DNA of 64,000 nt from Aeromonas allosaccharophila (GTDB taxonomy: Bacteria > Pseudomonadota > Gammaproteobacteria > Enterobacterales > Aeromonadaceae). Position 1 is the first letter of the stretch; each line of letters starts with the position of its first letter. The position numbers and the translations under genes were made by a program. The DNA lies in contig NZ_CDBR01000066.1 of NCBI RefSeq assembly GCF_000819685.1, positions 62,001-126,000 of the forward strand, written 5' to 3'. The notes beneath the pieces are model-generated. The model saw only the letters and a list, made by a program, of their open reading frames with translations. It searched no databases and was not told where the DNA came from. Of this stretch, positions 9,546-18,000 are shown piece after piece.

Positions 9546-10733
9546 TTATTTCACCCGCTTTTGCGCCTCTTTAATCAGATTTTCCAGGGTTTCTGCCGGG
9601 GCGGAGAATTTACGGGCCATGATCATGGCGGCGATAATATAGGGCTTCCAGCTCGCCTCTTTGTAAGTGGCGATACGGTATTTCTCGAATACCCCTTCGG
9701 TCACTTCGCCCTCTTTGCAGGAGACGCCGGAAATATCGGCGGGCAGGCAGTGCATATAGAGCGCTTCGCCACCCTTGGTGAGCTTCATCATATCCTCGGT
9801 GCAGTGCCAATCTTTGTGCTTGGCGTTCTGCTCCAGGCAGTGTTTTTCCAGATCTTTGAGGCCAGCGTGGTCATTGGCGCGCAGCAACTCGGTGCGCTGC
9901 TCCATCACCTTGTAGGGAGCCCAGGACTTGGGATAGACGATATCCGCATCCTTGAACGCCTCTTCCATCGAGGTGACCTGACGGAAGCTGCCGCCGGAGG
10001 CCTTGGCATTCTCTTTGGCCACTTCGATCACGTCCGGGATCAGGTCATACCCTTCCGGGTGGGCCAGGGTCACGTCCATACCGAAACGGGTCATCAGACC
10101 GATGATGCCCTGCGGCACGGAGAGCGGCTTGCCGTAGCTTGGGGAATAGGCCCAGGTCATGGCAATCTTCTTGCCCTTGAGGCTCTCCAGGCTGCCGAAG
10201 TGCTCCTGCAACCAGGCGAGATCAGCCATGGACTGGGTCGGGTGATCAATGTCGCACTGCAGGTTGACCAGTGCCGGACGCTGGGGCAGCACGCCCTTCT
10301 CGAATCCTTCGTCCAGTGCAGCGCCCACTTCGCGCATATAGGCGTTACCGGCACCGAGGAACATGTCGTCACGGATGCCGATGGCATCGGCGCAGAAGGA
10401 GATCATGTTGGCCGTTTCACGGACGGTCTCGCCGTGGGCGATCTGGGATTTACCCTCATCCAGATCCTGCTGGGCCAGACCGAGCAGGTTGAGGGCGGAG
10501 GCGTAAGAGAAGCGGGTTCGGGTGGAGTTATCGCGGAAAACCGAGATACCGAGCCCGCTATTAAACAGTTTGGTAGAGATATTTTCGGCGCGCAGGGTCT
10601 TGAGGGATTCGGCCAGTTTCAATACCAGCTCCAGCTCCTGAGGAGTTTGCTCCCAGGTCAGCAAAAAATCTTTTTCATGCAGGTTGGATTTGAGTGCTCT
10701 GATCTCTTTGATTAATTCGTTAACTGCTTTCAT
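9546..10733 (-). CDS. ygeW: YgeW-type carbamoyltransferase family protein
   Basis: Member of the aspartate/ornithine carbamoyltransferase fold, 395 residues, longer than ordinary OTCase by the inserts typical of YgeW. The carbamoyl-phosphate loop is FRDNSTRTR (near residue 85) and the C-terminal HCLP motif is MHCLPADISG. First gene of the operon. Working with YqeA it could phosphorolyse a carbamoylated amine to carbamoyl phosphate; the acceptor is not proven from sequence. ATG 10733 is chosen because it gives the conserved MKAVNELI start; the ribosome site is weak (GGGGCG). Confidence 0.92.
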   Translation of the reverse strand: MKAVNELIKEIRALKSNLHEKDFLLTWEQTPQELELVLKLAESLKTLRAENISTKLFNSGLGISVFRDNSTRTRFSYASALNLLGLAQQDLDEGKSQIAHGETVRETANMISFCADAIGIRDDMFLGAGNAYMREVGAALDEGFEKGVLPQRPALVNLQCDIDHPTQSMADLAWLQEHFGSLESLKGKKIAMTWAYSPSYGKPLSVPQGIIGLMTRFGMDVTLAHPEGYDLIPDVIEVAKENAKASGGSFRQVTSMEEAFKDADIVYPKSWAPYKVMEQRTELLRANDHAGLKDLEKHCLEQNAKHKDWHCTEDMMKLTKGGEALYMHCLPADISGVSCKEGEVTEGVFEKYRIATYKEASWKPYIIAAMIMARKFSAPAETLENLIKEAQKRVK

Positions 10734-10840
10734 CGTTCGCCCCAATCATTGGATGAGATATGGATAGCTCCCCTTTCACTCACGATGTCACCAGCATCCC
10801 GGTTGTGGGTGAGCTCATCGGTTAGCGTCGATGTAAGGCA

Positions 10841-10857
10841 ATCAATAAGCGTGCCAA
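10841..10857 (-). promoter_or_regulatory. Sigma-54 (-24/-12) promoter candidate for ygeW operon
   Basis: On the minus strand TTGGCACG is followed with correct spacing by TTGAT, against the consensus YTGGCACG-N4-TTGCW. The -24 half is a full match; the -12 half has A where C is usual. The predicted transcript start near 10830 would leave a leader of about 97 bases before ATG 10733. Confidence 0.55.
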
Positions 10858-10898
10858 ACTAAAAAAATGCAGGGAGATATTAATAAATGGCGAAAGTG

Positions 10899-10914
10899 TG
10901 TGATGCAGAGCACA
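10899..10914 (-). promoter_or_regulatory. CRP-like binding site upstream of ygeW
   Basis: TGTGA-TGCAGA-GCACA matches the CRP core TGTGA-N6-TCACA with one mismatch. It lies about 42 bases upstream of the -24 element. Catabolite control of a nitrogen/ureide operon would be plausible, but only position and sequence support it. Confidence 0.45.
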
Positions 10915-11106
10915 AAAGCGGCGGCTATTTCAGCGATTTATTCCATAAAAAGGTGAGCGGAACGGCCAAGCCATAAAATAGCCGAGTGATAATAATCAGA
11001 GGCAATATCCCTGCGTCGGTGAGAATTATCATCAAAGGTCAGTTTCAGGGGCTGAAATGATATAACCGTGCTGGCTGTTATCATTATGATAATGCCCCTT
11101 TTGGAT

Positions 11107-12102
11107 TCAACTGCCCGCAGCGGCCAATGGCCAGCACTGCCAGCGTGCAGCCAGGATCAACACCTCCTGCTCCAGCCAAGCTCCCTTCGTCACCAGTTCA
11201 TCGAGCCAGGGAACGCCTGCTGGCGTGCCATGACCATCGCCCTGATCAGCCAGCTTCGTCACACGCCAGGGCACCTTGCCACTGTCCGTCGCAAAGGTGC
11301 GTACCGGACGGGCGTAGTGATCCAGATAAGGCTGCAGCTCACTGGGGAGCCAGAGCATGGCCGGACGCTGCAGCTCACGCGCCAGCTCGATGGCAATGTC
11401 GATACCCCGTTGATCGAGATCGCCGAAATGGGCCCACTGCACGCCCGCAGGCAACAGCGGGATCAGCCGTTTGGCCAAGGTGGTATTGCGACCGGGGGCA
11501 AAGAGCAGCAGTTGCCCGGGTTGCAGCGGGTAGTCGACAAAGGCCCCTTTGTTCTCCACCGTAATGACGCGATCCCCTTGCCAGCCGATGGCCGCCAGCG
11601 TTGCCAATGCCCGCTCCGGCAACGCCAACTCCCCCAGCAGTGTCATCACCGCCGTCATATCGTGCTGCTGACCGTGCCGATCGACCAGCGAGAGCGGTTC
11701 GAGGGTACGGATGCGGATCACCTCATCTTGCGTGAGCATCAAATCCGCCAGCTGTGGATCCGGGCATTCACTGCGCGGATGCTTGCTGTCCCCATGCCAG
11801 AGTGCATGAAAGCAGGCCTGATTGAGCCGTGCAGGCAAGCTCACACCCAAGCTTCGCAGCTGTTCACGCTTGTCTGGCTCTGGGGGGACTACCTGCGCCA
11901 GCTGTCCAGCCAGATAAGTCCGTCCCGCCTCGGTTAATACATGACGGGCACTGCGCCCAACTGACTCGACTCCGCCCACCGCCTGCAGCAGCTCCTTCAA
12001 CTCGCGGCCATGTCTGCTCTCAAGGGAGCAGCCCTGCTCGTTCTGGCTATCGAGCAGCCTTGCACAGAGCGCTTGTACCCGAACCTCATCAAACAGCGAC
12101 AT
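11107..12102 (-). CDS. Orphan JetD-like (MksG/DUF2220-type) Toprim protein
   Basis: 331-residue protein resembling the nuclease subunit JetD/MksG of Wadjet plasmid-defence condensins. An N-terminal helix-rich, winged-helix-like part (about residues 1-120) is followed by a C-terminal Toprim domain. Metal-site motifs are visible: Glu183 in TVENKGAF, Asp228 and Asp230 in FGDLDQRG, and WLEQE near residue 290, all in the order seen in JetD. ATG 12102 is chosen because GGGGAGGATAAGG precedes it; the longer frame lacks a site. No jetA, jetB or jetC is adjacent. The only condensin in the window is housekeeping mukBEF about 3 kb away. A decoy, partner-borrowing or unrelated nuclease role are all possible. 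Confidence 0.7.
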   Translation of the reverse strand: MSLFDEVRVQALCARLLDSQNEQGCSLESRHGRELKELLQAVGGVESVGRSARHVLTEAGRTYLAGQLAQVVPPEPDKREQLRSLGVSLPARLNQACFHALWHGDSKHPRSECPDPQLADLMLTQDEVIRIRTLEPLSLVDRHGQQHDMTAVMTLLGELALPERALATLAAIGWQGDRVITVENKGAFVDYPLQPGQLLLFAPGRNTTLAKRLIPLLPAGVQWAHFGDLDQRGIDIAIELARELQRPAMLWLPSELQPYLDHYARPVRTFATDSGKVPWRVTKLADQGDGHGTPAGVPWLDELVTKGAWLEQEVLILAARWQCWPLAAAGS

Positions 12103-12311
12103 CCTTATCCTCCCCTCATCACGTAATGTGACGCAGTAGAGGTGATTTTCCCCGCCGTTACCGTGACCGGCTTCGCAAGGGTCTATCATCAGCACCTTTT
12201 GCTCCCGGATCACACTCTCTGGTACTGGTAAACCCGTGCCAAACCGCGCAAGCTGGTTGATATACTGCCCCCAGGCGACCCCTTTTCGATGGACTTCCAC
12301 AAGGCGTTCCC

Positions 12312-13550
12312 ATGACCGACACCACAGAAAAGTCCCCCTCCTCCTGGCATATCTCGGATATCCGCGAGCTGGCGCAACTGCTGACCCTGGCGCTGCCCGC
12401 TGCGGTAGAGATCACCGAAGCGGTACATCAGGCGGTACTGAGCGGTATGGGGATCAAGGGGCGGGATGAGGGGAAGACATCCGGGATCACCGGGCTGGTC
12501 TACAAGGGGGTTCACGGCGCGGCCAATACCCTCGGCAGCGGCATCAACGGGTTGCTGACCCGGCTGCCGCCGACCCCGCCACTGCACCATATTCCCGAGA
12601 CGCCCAAACGCGCGGCACTGATCGCCACCCTCAACGGCGTGATGGGGGACGCTCTGGTCGAGAGCCATAACGCCCTCGCCACCCCCATGACCCTGCGCTA
12701 TCAGGGCGACACCCTCGACTGGCAGGCCATGCCGACAAATCTGCCCCGCAAGGGACGAGTGCTGTTGATGGTGCATGGCCTGTGCATGAACGATCTGCAG
12801 TGGCAAACCCTTTATCAGGGTGAACCGGCCAATCATGGGGATCAACTTGCCAACGCGCTTGGCTATCAGCCTTTTTACGTGCGCTACAACTCGGGACTGC
12901 CCATTGCACAAAACGGGCAGGCACTGGCCCTGTTGCTGGAACAGTTGCTCGCCCACTGGCCAGGAGACCTCAAAGAGATAACGATAATGGGCTACAGCAT
13001 GGGGGGGCTGGTTGCCCGCAGCGCCTGCCACCATGCAGGCGTGGCCGGGCTCACCTGGCCTGCGCACCTTGCCAACCTGATCTTTCTCGGCACACCACAC
13101 CACGGCGCACCGCTGGAACACGCAGGACACTGGCTGGAGCAACTGCTGCCCGCCAGCGCCTACACGGAGCCTTTTGTCAGACTGACACGGTTGCGTAGCA
13201 CGGGTATCAAGGATCTGCGCCACGGCAAGGTGATCGAGACGCTCGCCCCACCCGATCCCGCCGTGCCCATGCGTGATCCCCGCGAGCCGCTTCCCCTCCC
13301 CTGCGGCGTCAACTGCTATGCCATCGCCGCGACCACTGCCGCCAAGCGCAGCCTGCTGGCCGACCGGCTGATTGGCGATGGACTGGTGCCCCTGCGCAGC
13401 GCCCTCGGCCAGCACAGCGAGGCGCGCCATCAGCTGGCCTTTCTGCCCGCCCATACCCTGATTGTCTATCGCACCAGTCATATGGCCCTGCTCGGCAGCC
13501 CGCATGTGGGCCAGCAACTGCTGCGCTGGCTCACCCCTCACCCGGTGTGA
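12312..13550 (+). CDS. Alpha/beta hydrolase (esterase/lipase family)
   Basis: 412-residue protein. Residues about 1-140 are not recognised. The rest is an alpha/beta hydrolase: oxyanion segment LMVHGLCMND, nucleophile Ser229 in GYSMGG, and a late H in RTSHMALLG that could complete the triad. Ser-His-containing PGAP1/lipase-like enzymes share this layout. There is no signal peptide, so it is probably cytoplasmic. It is divergent from the JetD-like gene with 209 bases between. Substrate unknown. Confidence 0.8.
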   Translation: MTDTTEKSPSSWHISDIRELAQLLTLALPAAVEITEAVHQAVLSGMGIKGRDEGKTSGITGLVYKGVHGAANTLGSGINGLLTRLPPTPPLHHIPETPKRAALIATLNGVMGDALVESHNALATPMTLRYQGDTLDWQAMPTNLPRKGRVLLMVHGLCMNDLQWQTLYQGEPANHGDQLANALGYQPFYVRYNSGLPIAQNGQALALLLEQLLAHWPGDLKEITIMGYSMGGLVARSACHHAGVAGLTWPAHLANLIFLGTPHHGAPLEHAGHWLEQLLPASAYTEPFVRLTRLRSTGIKDLRHGKVIETLAPPDPAVPMRDPREPLPLPCGVNCYAIAATTAAKRSLLADRLIGDGLVPLRSALGQHSEARHQLAFLPAHTLIVYRTSHMALLGSPHVGQQLLRWLTPHPV

Positions 13551-13794
13551 TGGGGCGACGTGACCACACAACACAGCGCCTGTCGTCCGCGCTGCGACAG
13601 CGTCAAGCTGCACCCGCCTTGCCAGCTAGCGGATAGATCTGCACACCGCGTTTATGAGACAACCGGCCACCGTGGGTTGGCTATTAATGCAACGGAGTGC
13701 TGGTTTACAGGGTGGCCATGTGGCACTCTGGGATGTCGAAGGAAGAGACCCACCATGGCACCTCGTGTGTCACCACTGCAAAGGAGCGCCAACG

Positions 13795-13902
13795 ATGGCC
13801 AAAGCAAGCAAGAAAGATATCAAGAAGAAGATCGCCGCACGCCTTGAGAAGATTGCCAAGCACGAAGGCAAGATCAAAAAGCTGAAAAAGGCCCTGAAAT
13901 AG
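13795..13902 (+). CDS. 35-residue lysine-rich small protein
   Basis: Small gene supported by translation and transcription signals: AAGGAG lies 9 bases before ATG and a terminator follows 21 bases after the stop. The product has 14 Lys and 1 Arg in 35 residues and reads as one amphipathic, charged helix (starts MAKASKKDIKKK, ends KKLKKALK). Such a protein could bind nucleic acid or ribosomes, but no family is recognised. Longer in-frame reading from 13654 looks non-coding upstream of this ATG. Confidence 0.7.
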   Translation: MAKASKKDIKKKIAARLEKIAKHEGKIKKLKKALK

Positions 13903-13923
13903 GGATCTACCGAATTAAGAGAA

Positions 13924-13944
13924 ACCGCCAACTGGCGGTTTTTT
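13924..13944 (+). terminator. Terminator after the 35-residue gene
   Basis: Hairpin ACCGCC-AACT-GGCGGT followed by TTTTT, downstream of the small Lys-rich gene. Confidence 0.85.
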
Positions 13945-13973
13945 CATCCCCATTGCGCACTTGAGATATGAAT

Positions 13974-14000
13974 AAAAAATCGGGCCGACCACTGGCCCGA
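13974..14000 (-). terminator. Terminator of the broken monooxygenase gene
   Basis: TCGGGCC / GGCCCGA stem whose minus-strand 3' side runs into TTTTTT. It lies just after the stop at 14006. Confidence 0.8.
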
Positions 14001-14005
14001 ATGGA

Positions 14006-14310
14006 TTAAGAATGGCTCACCTCATCCAGAAAAATAAGCCGCAGTGGCTCTGCAAGCAGAGGCTCAGCCTGAGCGGCAAAGGCCTGAAAATAGTCCGTCT
14101 GACAATGGCTATCCAATGCAGCTTGGCTGACGAATGCCTCACGCATGTAAAAGGTGCCCGGCTCATCCCGCAATTCAAACAGCACATAGTCCAAGTTACC
14201 CGACTCGCGCCGAGTGGGTTCAATAAGCTTGCTCAACTCCCGGCGCAGTTGCTCCTCATACCGGCTCTGGCTTTAAGCACTGCGATGGACACCAGTTTTT
14301 CTTCATTCAT
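14006..14310 (-). pseudogene. Frameshifted antibiotic-biosynthesis-monooxygenase (YgiN-like) gene
   Basis: The C-terminal 76 codons encode a clear ABM-domain fragment (SKLIEPTRRESGNLDYVLFEL, FYMREAF, ALDSH..DYFQAF). The matching N-terminus (MNEEKLVSIAVLKARAG) is in another frame and would join it as KARAG-YEEQLRRELSK if one base were added near 14257-14262. ATG 14310 has a GGAG site, and 305 bases plus one equals 102 codons, the normal size for this family. So the gene appears inactivated by a 1-base deletion, or the sequence has an error here. A TTG start at 14236 could make only a truncated product. Confidence 0.75.
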
Positions 14311-14455
14311 CTTCATCTGCTCCGTTATCAGATCAATCGTTCAAGTATTTCGATTGGGTGTACCTCTTGGATACGGAGCAGTGTAAGAGTGGCGACTTGC
14401 AGGATATAGCCATGCAGAACGGACACTCTGTTCACGCCAATGAACAAGTGGACTG

Positions 14456-14842
14456 CTAGAGCACCTCTATTTTTACTTTGATAATCCCCTCGCGAATATT
14501 GCCGATGGCGCTAAAGGCCGATTTGGAGAGATCGATAATACGCCCCCTTTTAAAAGCGCCGCGGTCATTGACCTTGACCACCACGCTCTTGCCATTGGCG
14601 AGGTTGGTGACCCGCACCATGGCGCCAAAGGGCAATTCCATATGGGCGGCGCTGTTGAGGTTATTGCGATAGATCTCGCCGCTGGCGGTCTTTTTGCCGT
14701 GATAGCGGTCGGCATAATAGCTGGCATAGCCGGTTTCGCTGTAGCCGCGCCAGCTGCCGCCGTGGCTCTCGTCATAACGGCTGCTACAGGCCGCCAGCAG
14801 CAGGCAAAGAGATAACAGCAGCCCTTTCTGGATATGTTGCAC
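14456..14842 (-). CDS. RlpA-like double-psi beta-barrel lipoprotein
   Basis: 128-residue lipoprotein. The lipobox LLAAC follows a hydrophobic stretch near the N-terminus. The rest is the RlpA double-psi beta-barrel: GYASYYADRYHGKKTASGE, LPFGAMVRVTNLANGKSV, and VNDRGAFKRGRIIDLS, including the conserved Asp. There is no SPOR domain, so it is a short RlpA-like form. RlpA proteins are outer-membrane lytic transglycosylases acting on denuded peptidoglycan in some species. GTG 14842 after GAGGAGAGGGG is preferred over ATG 14872. Confidence 0.85.
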   Translation of the reverse strand: MQHIQKGLLLSLCLLLAACSSRYDESHGGSWRGYSETGYASYYADRYHGKKTASGEIYRNNLNSAAHMELPFGAMVRVTNLANGKSVVVKVNDRGAFKRGRIIDLSKSAFSAIGNIREGIIKVKIEVL

Positions 14843-14992
14843 CTTTCCCCTCTCCTCTCTTCTTCTTTCCACTCTGCGCTATTTTTGCATCTTCGATGCG
14901 GCCGGTGACACTGGCGGCATGTTCGCAAGCAACTTCTCGCCTTGTTGTCAGGCAGCAGCGACAGTGCGGCTACTTTGCCATATCTTCCATGT

Positions 14993-15018
14993 AAAAAGGG
15001 AGGCAAATGCCTCCCTTT
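14993..15018 (-). terminator. Terminator of the cmoM-mukFEB operon
   Basis: GGGAGGC-AAAT-GCCTCCC stem followed on the minus strand by TTTTT, 45 bases after the mukB stop. A second small hairpin (CATCCCG/CGGGATG) lies between. Confidence 0.85.
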
Positions 15019-15063
15019 CAACTAGTTACCGGTCATCCCGTGACGGGATGGGCCAGAGACTTC

Positions 15064-18000
15064 TCAGGCAATCAGCTTGTCATCGGCAAAGCCGAAGCCG
15101 CGCAGGCCTACCACATGCACATGCTCGTGCTTGCCCTGCACCTTGCGGATGAGCTTGTAGGTGGTGCCCTTCTCGGGGCTGATGTTCTCGGGCGCCGCAA
15201 TAAGCAGCTGCATATCCTGCCGCTCGCACAGCTCGAACAGGGTGGCGATGGATTTGCCATCCAGACGGGCCGCTTCGTCGAGGAACAACAGACGGCAGGG
15301 GGCGATATCCTTGCCGCGCAGACGGCGGGACTCCTCCTCCCAGCTGATCAGTACCATCAAGAGGATGGCCTGACCGGTACCGATCGCCTCACCGGTGGAG
15401 AGCGCACCGCTCTCGGCACGCAGCCAGCCATCGGCGCCGCGCTGCACCTCGATCTCCAGCTCCAGATAGTTGCGATAGTCGAGCAGCACGTCGCCCATCA
15501 CCTGATAGCTGCGATCCCCCTGCTCGATCTGCGGGTTCAGACGCTGGAACAGCTTGGCCATCGCCTCGGAGAAGCTGAGCTCCTTGTCGGCGAACAGATC
15601 GTTGTGCATGGCTGTTTGATCGGCCAGCGCCGTCAGCAGACGGGTATGGGCCTCGCGGATATTGACGTTGAGGCGCACCCCGCGCACCAGACCGAAGGCG
15701 ATGTTTTGCAAGCCCTGGTTGAGCACCCGGATGCGGTTCTGCTCGCGGCGGATGATGTTGGTGATCTTGGCCGCCACCTCGTGAGAGGAGAGCGACAGAT
15801 GGGTTTCCCGCTGCTTGAGCTCGTCAGCGAGACGGGCCAGCTCGATCTCCATCTCCTCGATGGCCTCCACCGGATCATCGGAGCGGATGATGTCGTTGCG
15901 GATGCGATCTTTAAGGTAACGGTAGACCTGCACGTAGAAGGCGACCTTCTGCTCGGTGCTGCGGTTGCCCTCAGAGAGACGCAGCGTATCGCGCAGGGCC
16001 TCATCGTGCGCCACCGCCACCCTCAGGGCGCCGAGGGCCTTGTCCGACATGGAGCGCAGCTCGTCGCTGTCGAGGTACGCCAGCTCGCGCTTATTTAAAC
16101 GCTTCTCGACGTCGGTCTCCCGCGCCAGTCGCACCACCCGCGACCAGCTCGCCTTGTGGCCCACCAAGGATTTACGGGCGCTGTAATAATCCTTGCCTTC
16201 CAGCTTGAGACGACCACCGAGGGATTCGATCTCGCGCTTGGTGACCTGCAACTGGGCCTCGGCGCTGGTGCGACGGGAACGGGTGCGGATCAGCAGCTCT
16301 TCAATCTCTTTCTTGTGAGCGCGCGCCTTCTCTTCCATATCGTCAGAGAGGGTCAGCCCCATGGCCGCCAGCTCCTGCTCGAACTCGGTCAGGGTCTGAC
16401 GCTTGGCCTCGACGCTGGAGTTAAGGGCGGTGCGCAGTTGCAGCGCCTCGGTGTGGCGCTGGGCAATCTGCTTGTGCTGCTCGCCAGCGGTGCGGGCCGC
16501 CAGCTCGGCCGCTTTCAGCTTCTCTTTGAGTCGCTCGCTCATCTCGGACGCTTTGCCCAGCAGGTCTTGCGCATCCTGATAGGCAAAGTGCGGCAGACGG
16601 GCCACCAGCTGATCGAGGGCGTAGCAACGGCGCTTCTGCTCGGCCAGCAAGTCGCTCACCTCATCATAGGCAGCCTGCAGTGCGGCCAGATCCTGCGGAT
16701 CCTGACGCAGCACCTGCACCAGGATCTCCAGCTTCTCGAGCGCCTTGCCGTGCTTGGCGATAAAGGCTTCGGCCTGTTTTAGCGCTTCCACATCGGCGTG
16801 AGCCGCCTCGAGGCGGGCCGCCAGCTCTGTCTCGGCAAACAGGTGAGCAAAGGGCAGCATCCCCTGCACCAGCTGGATATGGCGAGTCAGCTGGGCTGCG
16901 GCCGCTTTGGCATCACTCAGCTGCTTGTCGCACTCACCAATGGCCCCTTGCAGCGCGCGCAGTTCGGCCTGCTTGGCCTGCACTTCGGCTTCCGGGTCGG
17001 GGCGGAAGGCGATATCCAGATGCTGGCCGATAAAGTCGCGGAAGTGACCGTAGAGACGATGGTACTTCTGCTGCTCGAAGGCCGCCTTGGCGTAACCCTC
17101 GATGAGCCCTTCGCGTTCAAGGTCAAGCTGCTCGATCCGTTTTTCCCGGGCGGCGCGGCCAAACAGCGGCAGCTCGGGGTAGCGGGAGAAGCGCACCTGA
17201 CGCTTGCTGGTGCGCACCAGCACGGCGTCTCCCAGCTCGTCCGCTTCCACCAGATCCTCGTCAAAGGAGTCGGGGTTGCCCTGAATGAGGTAGATATCTT
17301 CCGGGCAATCTTCCAGCTTTTTCAGCCGCTCGATGGCGCCCTCAAGGTCCAGCACCACCAGGGCGCTGCGAGCCGGGCCATAGAGCGCCGAGTAGTAAGG
17401 GGCATCATCGATGGAGATGTCGTCATAGACATCGGAGAGCAGCACGCCCCCCACCTGCTCGGCAATGCGGGCAAGACGGGGATCCGCCTCACCAGCCCCC
17501 AGCTGCAGATTGCGAATTTGCAGCTCCAGCGCCTGTTTCTGCGCCGCGATGCGGTTGCTCTCCTGTTCGAACTCGCGCTCTTTGTCGAGCACTGTCTGCA
17601 TACCGGCCGAAAGCTCTTCAGCGGTGGAGAGCGGCAGACCGCTCTGCTCGCGCAGCTGCTCGAGTTTTTCAAAGGATTTGAGCCAGCGCGGCGCCAGCTT
17701 GGTGAGATCGCTGATATCGCGACCCAGCTGGGTGCCCTGATGCTCGAGGCTGGCGCGGCGCTGGTTCACCTCGGCCTGCTGCTCGGCCAGCTCCTCCTGA
17801 CGGGTGCGCTGGGCTTCGAGGAAGATCTCCAGCTCATCGCTGCTGGCAATCAGCTGGCCAGAGGCCTGCTGCAGCTCGTCACGCAGCTTGAAGAGATTTT
17901 TCTGGCTTTCACTCTCTTTCTCGAGGCGAGCCAGCGCGGCGCGCAGCCCCTGCCCCTGGGCAATACGGGCCTTGTCTTCGATGTGACGCTTGAGCAGCGC

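Larger units (their letters stand above)
10734..11106 (-). promoter_or_regulatory. Control region upstream of the ygeW operon
   Basis: Gene-free 373 bases, more AT-rich than flanking genes. It contains a -24/-12-like element (10841-10857), a CRP-like site (10899-10914), and two short inverted repeats: TTTCAG-GGG-CTGAAA at 11043-11057 and TTATCAT-T-ATGATAA at 11078-11092. The last two are at distances usual for activator sites of sigma-54 promoters. No small gene was seen here. Confidence 0.6.

Noticed and set aside
13654-13794. N-terminal extension of the 35-residue Lys-rich protein
   Set aside because: The extension contains the ribosome site of the inner ATG and has composition unlike the rest.
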